Below are positions 4,272-7,336 of a stretch of 7,336 nucleotides of DNA, one piece after another. The notes under the pieces were generated by a model that saw only the letters and a list, made by a program, of their open reading frames with translations, was not told where the DNA came from and searched no databases. Location of the stretch: positions 1 through 7,336 of the forward strand of contig WQVB01000059.1 of assembly GCA_009781815.1 (NCBI GenBank), given 5' to 3'. How positions within the stretch are numbered: the first letter of the stretch is position 1; every line of letters starts with the position of its first letter. The DNA comes from Defluviitaleaceae bacterium. GTDB taxonomy: Bacteria > Bacillota > Clostridia > Lachnospirales > WRAX01. Both the position numbers and the translations under genes were made by a program.

Positions 4272-4976
4272 CTAATTCAAGCCAAAGTTTGTAAGCAGCA
4301 TACCCTCAGGCACCACGCCCGCAAAAACGGTGTTGACTAAAGGCACACGACGGGAGACGGATATGGATGTTTCTTGAAGAGGCACCACTATACGCATCTC
4401 TGTCTCTACATAGAGCCATGCTTGAAAGTTTATTTGGTTGATGCCAGCGGAGATGAAGGATGTTTCATACTCTACCGTGGCTTGGCCTGTGGGTATGATG
4501 TTGATAGATATATTAGGCCCCATGCTGGCAAAGATGGGTATACCAGTTAAAAGCCCCAAAGGCACAGGTATAGGGATTGTCTCGCTTGTGGAAAGCTTGC
4601 TAGAAATGTCTACAGCCAGCTGAGATGCTACCATATTCAAAAGCATTGTGTCTACCGATAGGGATGAGAGATGTCCATCTCCATCTTGCGTCATTTGAAA
4701 AAAATCGGTGCTTTCTAGGGATAGTTGGTCAATAATGCTTATTAGTGAGTTGTTGATGATGTCGTTTATGATGGCGACGGAGCGTTGGTCTGCTATGGTT
4801 GTTACAGCTGGCATAACGCCTCTATTTATAAGAAAAACGCCAAGAGGTATGATGGACACTACAAGCATAATCAAAATAAGCCTTTTAAGGGATTTTTTTG
4901 GCATTGTAGCTTTAGGGCGGCGGGGTGCCCCTAGGCTTGGCGGGGCTTCAGGCCTACGCCTTACCCTCCTACCCAT
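4272..4976 (-). CDS. yunB: Sporulation protein YunB
   Basis: The 234-residue product has a basic N-terminus (MGRRVRRR), one transmembrane helix (about residues 33-50), then an extracytoplasmic domain. That domain carries family features: an N-R-G-x-M-P segment after the helix, IPVPLGLLTG (about 136-145), GPNISINIIPTG, SAGINQ (176-181), and a final VPLVNTVFAGVVPEG. YunB is a membrane protein needed for normal sporulation and is SigE-controlled in Bacillus subtilis; I found no clear SigE promoter here. The frame stays open to an ATG at 5078, but that start has no ribosome binding site and would run over the promoter of the divergent PBP gene. The start at 4976 is preferred, although its nearest strong binding site is 24 nt away. 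A start at ATA 4997 or ATT 5000 beside that site is a remote alternative. Confidence 0.9.
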   Translation of the reverse strand: MGRRVRRRPEAPPSLGAPRRPKATMPKKSLKRLILIMLVVSIIPLGVFLINRGVMPAVTTIADQRSVAIINDIINNSLISIIDQLSLESTDFFQMTQDGDGHLSSLSVDTMLLNMVASQLAVDISSKLSTSETIPIPVPLGLLTGIPIFASMGPNISINIIPTGQATVEYETSFISAGINQINFQAWLYVETEMRIVVPLQETSISVSRRVPLVNTVFAGVVPEGMLLTNFGLN

Positions 4977-5002
4977 TGTGAAATATGGCTTTGGTATAAT
5001 GG

Positions 5003-5011
5003 CACCTCCTT
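5003..5011 (-). promoter_or_regulatory. Strong ribosome binding site without a well-placed start codon (yunB)
   Basis: On the minus strand AAGGAGGTG is near-perfect anti-16S sequence, yet the next in-frame ATG (4976) is about 24 nt past its core. The only in-frame codons at usable spacing are ATT (5000) and ATA (4997). It probably serves yunB with unusual spacing or a rare start. Confidence 0.45.
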
Positions 5012-5018
5012 TTTTCTC

Positions 5019-5048
5019 TTGCCTTTTAGATAGGGCATGTGGTATACT
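5019..5048 (+). promoter_or_regulatory. Promoter of the class A PBP gene
   Basis: TTGCCT (5019-5024), an 18-bp spacer and TATACT (5043-5048) preceded by TGG form an extended -10 promoter. Transcription would start near 5055, giving a leader of about 55 nt that includes the AAAGGAG site at 5090-5096. It lies in the divergent gap to yunB. Confidence 0.6.
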
Positions 5049-5109
5049 AAATAGTAGTTTTGGTGTACAATTAAGCATATTGTAGTTTGAAAGGAGAAAT
5101 TACAACTTC

Positions 5110-7336
5110 ATGAACTATTCTAAAGAAAATAATAAAAGAAGAATGAAACAATATACATCACCCACAGCAAAAATCCGCAACAAGGTGGGTTATATTACAT
5201 TACGTGGGCTTATCGCCCTTGCTTTGATAGGGGTTTTTGCTGTAACCGCTGCTGGGGCTGGCTTTTACCTCTCTGTTATACAATCCGCCCCTGATGTTAG
5301 AGACCTTTCACGTGGTGTTGGTCAAGGTAGCTTTGACACGGTTATTTTAGACAGGCATGGCAACGAGGTTGTTTTGCTTGATGCAGGGGTAAACCGCACC
5401 TTTGCCCCTTGGGAAGATATACCAGAGCATCTTCAAAATGCCTTTATAGCTATTGAAGATGAGCGTTTCTTTGAGCATAATGGGGTAGATTTACCAAGTG
5501 TGGCTCGTGCCTTATATTATACAGTTATGCATGATAGAAGCCAAGGTGCATCTACCATCACCCAACAGCTTATCAAAAACCAGCTAGGGCTTATGCGAAA
5601 CACCTTTGAAACCAAGCTGCAAGAGCAATATATGGCCATTAGGTTTGAGGCCATGCTGGTTGAGGAGCTAGGCAGTGTAGAGGCCGCAAAACAGCAAATC
5701 CTTCATGATTATTTAAACATTATATACCTTGGCCACGGCAACCAAGGGGTGCAGGCGGCGGCTCGCTTTTACTTTAACAAAGACGTGAGCGAGCTAACCC
5801 TTAGCGAGTCTGCCGTAATTGCTTCTATCACCCAGATGCCTTGGCTTCACTCTCCTGTTCGCTTTCCAGAAAATAACAGATATAGGCAGGTTACGGTTCT
5901 CAACTCTATGCTTCGCCTTGAGATGATAACTGAAGAAGAGTGGCTTTATGCTTATGAAGACAATGTTTTTGACCGTATAGAGCAGTTTAGAGAGACCGTT
6001 GAAGCGGGGGATATTTGGAATTACTTTGTTGATGCCGTTATCCGCACTTTGCATGATGATTTTGTAGAGCAAGGGATGACGTCTCAACAGGCTTATAGCC
6101 TTATTTATCACGGCGGGCTTCGTGTGTATACCACTATGGATAGCGGCATACAATCCACTATAGATGCGGCCTTTTTAAACGAGACCCTCTTCCCCACCAA
6201 TCCGCAAGATTTTGAATATTTTATGGACATGCGTATAAGCGTGCGAAACACCACCACAGGGGCTGTGCGTCATTATCAACGCACAAGCGTGCATTTTGGC
6301 CGCAGGGTAACCAACCGTGCTATGTTTGATGAATTTACAACATGGGCTTTAAATGATGTTATGGGCATGGATGATGTGCTGCACGGCAACTATCGCCTAT
6401 ACTACCGCCCTCAGCCTCAATCCTCCATGATTATTATTGACCACAACAACGGGCATGTTATGGCCATTGCTGGGCAGCGTGGGCCAAAGCAACAAAATAG
6501 AGCTTTTTGCCGTGCTACCCAATCCGTCCGCCAGCCTGGGTCGGTTTTTAAGATATTTGCAGCATATGCCCCTGCGGTAGACCTTGGGTTGATAACAGCA
6601 GCAACAGGCATTGACGATGCACCAAATGTTATCTTTCGTAACGGCAGGCATCAAATATGGCCTAACAACTGGTATAGAAACTCCGCCTTCCCCTTCAGAG
6701 GGTGGAACAGCACCCGTGCTTCTATAGAGCAGTCTCACAACGTGTCTGCTGTAAAGGTTTGGGGCTATACAGGCGGGCAAAATGTGTTTAACTATCTGCA
6801 AGCTTTTGGCTTTACAACCTTAAACGCTTATGAGGCAAACAACGCTGCCGTGGCCTTAGGCGGGGTTACCCACGGTGTAACCAACCTTGAAATAACCGCT
6901 GCCATGGGGGCTATCGCCAACGGCGGCATACTGCACCAAACCATATTTTACACCCATGTTTATGATAGGCACGGCGATATTATCATCGACAATAGAAACC
7001 TAACGCCAACCCAAGTCATCAGTCGCAACTCGGCGTATGTCCTCACAGATATGATGCGAGGGGTTATGACGGGCCACGGCACAGCTGGCTCTGCCCGCTT
7101 TCCAGGGATGGACATGGCAGGCAAAACAGGCACAACAGAAAACGGTCGTGATCAATACTTTGTAGCATACACCCCCTACTTTACCGCTGGCGTGTGGATA
7201 GGTCATGATAGAGCAAGAGACTTGTCTGGAGCCATCACATCCGTTCGCCCTGACACTCGCATTTGGCGTCATGTTATGGTGCAGGTTCATGAAGACTTGC
7301 CAAACAGAAGCTTTGAGCGACCGCCTGGATTTACCA
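5110..7336 (+). CDS. Class A penicillin-binding protein (peptidoglycan glycosyltransferase/transpeptidase), 3' end outside window
   Basis: This bifunctional membrane enzyme polymerises lipid II into glycan strands and cross-links the stem peptides. The frame is open from the ATG at 5110 to the window end, giving 742 residues. A short basic cytoplasmic tail precedes one membrane anchor (about residues 33-57). The GT51 domain shows EDERFFEHNGVD (catalytic Glu116), GASTITQQLIKN (146-157) and a YLNIIYLGHGNQGVQAAA segment. The transpeptidase domain shows QPGSVFK (nucleophile Ser478, Lys481), SHN (542-544) and KTGTT (Lys672), so both active sites look intact. The ATG is 13 nt after AGGAG (5092-5096), slightly long, but no better in-frame start exists. 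The gene is divergent from yunB, so a link to sporulation or envelope growth is possible but not shown. It could be a ponA-type or a sporulation PBP; the sequence seen does not decide. Confidence 0.96.
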   Translation, partial: MNYSKENNKRRMKQYTSPTAKIRNKVGYITLRGLIALALIGVFAVTAAGAGFYLSVIQSAPDVRDLSRGVGQGSFDTVILDRHGNEVVLLDAGVNRTFAPWEDIPEHLQNAFIAIEDERFFEHNGVDLPSVARALYYTVMHDRSQGASTITQQLIKNQLGLMRNTFETKLQEQYMAIRFEAMLVEELGSVEAAKQQILHDYLNIIYLGHGNQGVQAAARFYFNKDVSELTLSESAVIASITQMPWLHSPVRFPENNRYRQVTVLNSMLRLEMITEEEWLYAYEDNVFDRIEQFRETVEAGDIWNYFVDAVIRTLHDDFVEQGMTSQQAYSLIYHGGLRVYTTMDSGIQSTIDAAFLNETLFPTNPQDFEYFMDMRISVRNTTTGAVRHYQRTSVHFGRRVTNRAMFDEFTTWALNDVMGMDDVLHGNYRLYYRPQPQSSMIIIDHNNGHVMAIAGQRGPKQQNRAFCRATQSVRQPGSVFKIFAAYAPAVDLGLITAATGIDDAPNVIFRNGRHQIWPNNWYRNSAFPFRGWNSTRASIEQSHNVSAVKVWGYTGGQNVFNYLQAFGFTTLNAYEANNAAVALGGVTHGVTNLEITAAMGAIANGGILHQTIFYTHVYDRHGDIIIDNRNLTPTQVISRNSAYVLTDMMRGVMTGHGTAGSARFPGMDMAGKTGTTENGRDQYFVAYTPYFTAGVWIGHDRARDLSGAITSVRPDTRIWRHVMVQVHEDLPNRSFERPPGFT

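Noticed and set aside
4708..5085. Plus-strand open frame of 125 codons opposite yunB (and a 61-codon one at 4438-4623)
   Set aside because: They lie antisense to a gene with clear YunB family motifs, have no ribosome binding site of note, and their products resemble no family.
6397..6801. Minus-strand open frames inside the PBP gene (also at 5794-6153 and 7000-7290)
   Set aside because: They are antisense to the intact PBP frame with all catalytic motifs, and no family features are visible.

Overview
The window reads as part of a low-to-moderate GC, endospore-forming Firmicute, most likely a clostridial lineage. The grounds are a YunB-family sporulation gene, strong Shine-Dalgarno sites, SigA-type promoters, and an anaerobe-type folate gene (formimino-THF cyclodeaminase). 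I cannot name a genus.

Layout: (1) 1-1816, plus strand: the 3' end of mutS (mismatch repair ATPase) followed 5 nt later by complete miaA (tRNA prenylation). The mutL often found between them in Firmicutes is absent. (2) 1817-2143: no gene. It holds two structured repeat elements, here called A1 and B1. (3) 2144-3650, plus strand: a compact operon with its own SigA-type promoter. It encodes a short protein matching only the central NAD-binding domain of urocanase, a formimino-THF cyclodeaminase, and a 57-residue two-helix membrane protein that overlaps the cyclodeaminase stop codon by one base. (4) 3651-4271: no convincing protein gene, but dense structure. There is a fragment of element B, a large inverted-repeat copy A2, a near-consensus plus-strand promoter, copy B2, and a minus-strand unit that looks like a roughly 130-nt RNA gene with a perfect TTGACA-17-TATAAT promoter, three hairpins and an intrinsic terminator. 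(5) 4272-4976, minus strand: yunB. (6) 5110-7336, plus strand: a class A penicillin-binding protein, divergent from yunB and cut by the window end.

How the parts may work together: mutS and miaA are a housekeeping pair. The urocanase-domain protein and the cyclodeaminase correspond to successive parts of histidine/formimino-group catabolism, in which urocanase precedes formimino transfer to THF and cyclodeaminase then yields methenyl-THF and ammonia. The urocanase-like protein lacks the catalytic core, however, so it is more likely a regulatory, binding or repurposed protein than an enzyme. This operon is bracketed on both sides by A and B repeats in the same order. yunB and the PBP share an intergenic region and both concern the cell or spore envelope.

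The strongest candidates for something undescribed are the stand-alone urocanase NAD-domain protein with its small membrane partner, and the minus-strand RNA locus downstream of yunB, which is opposed by a strong plus-strand promoter.
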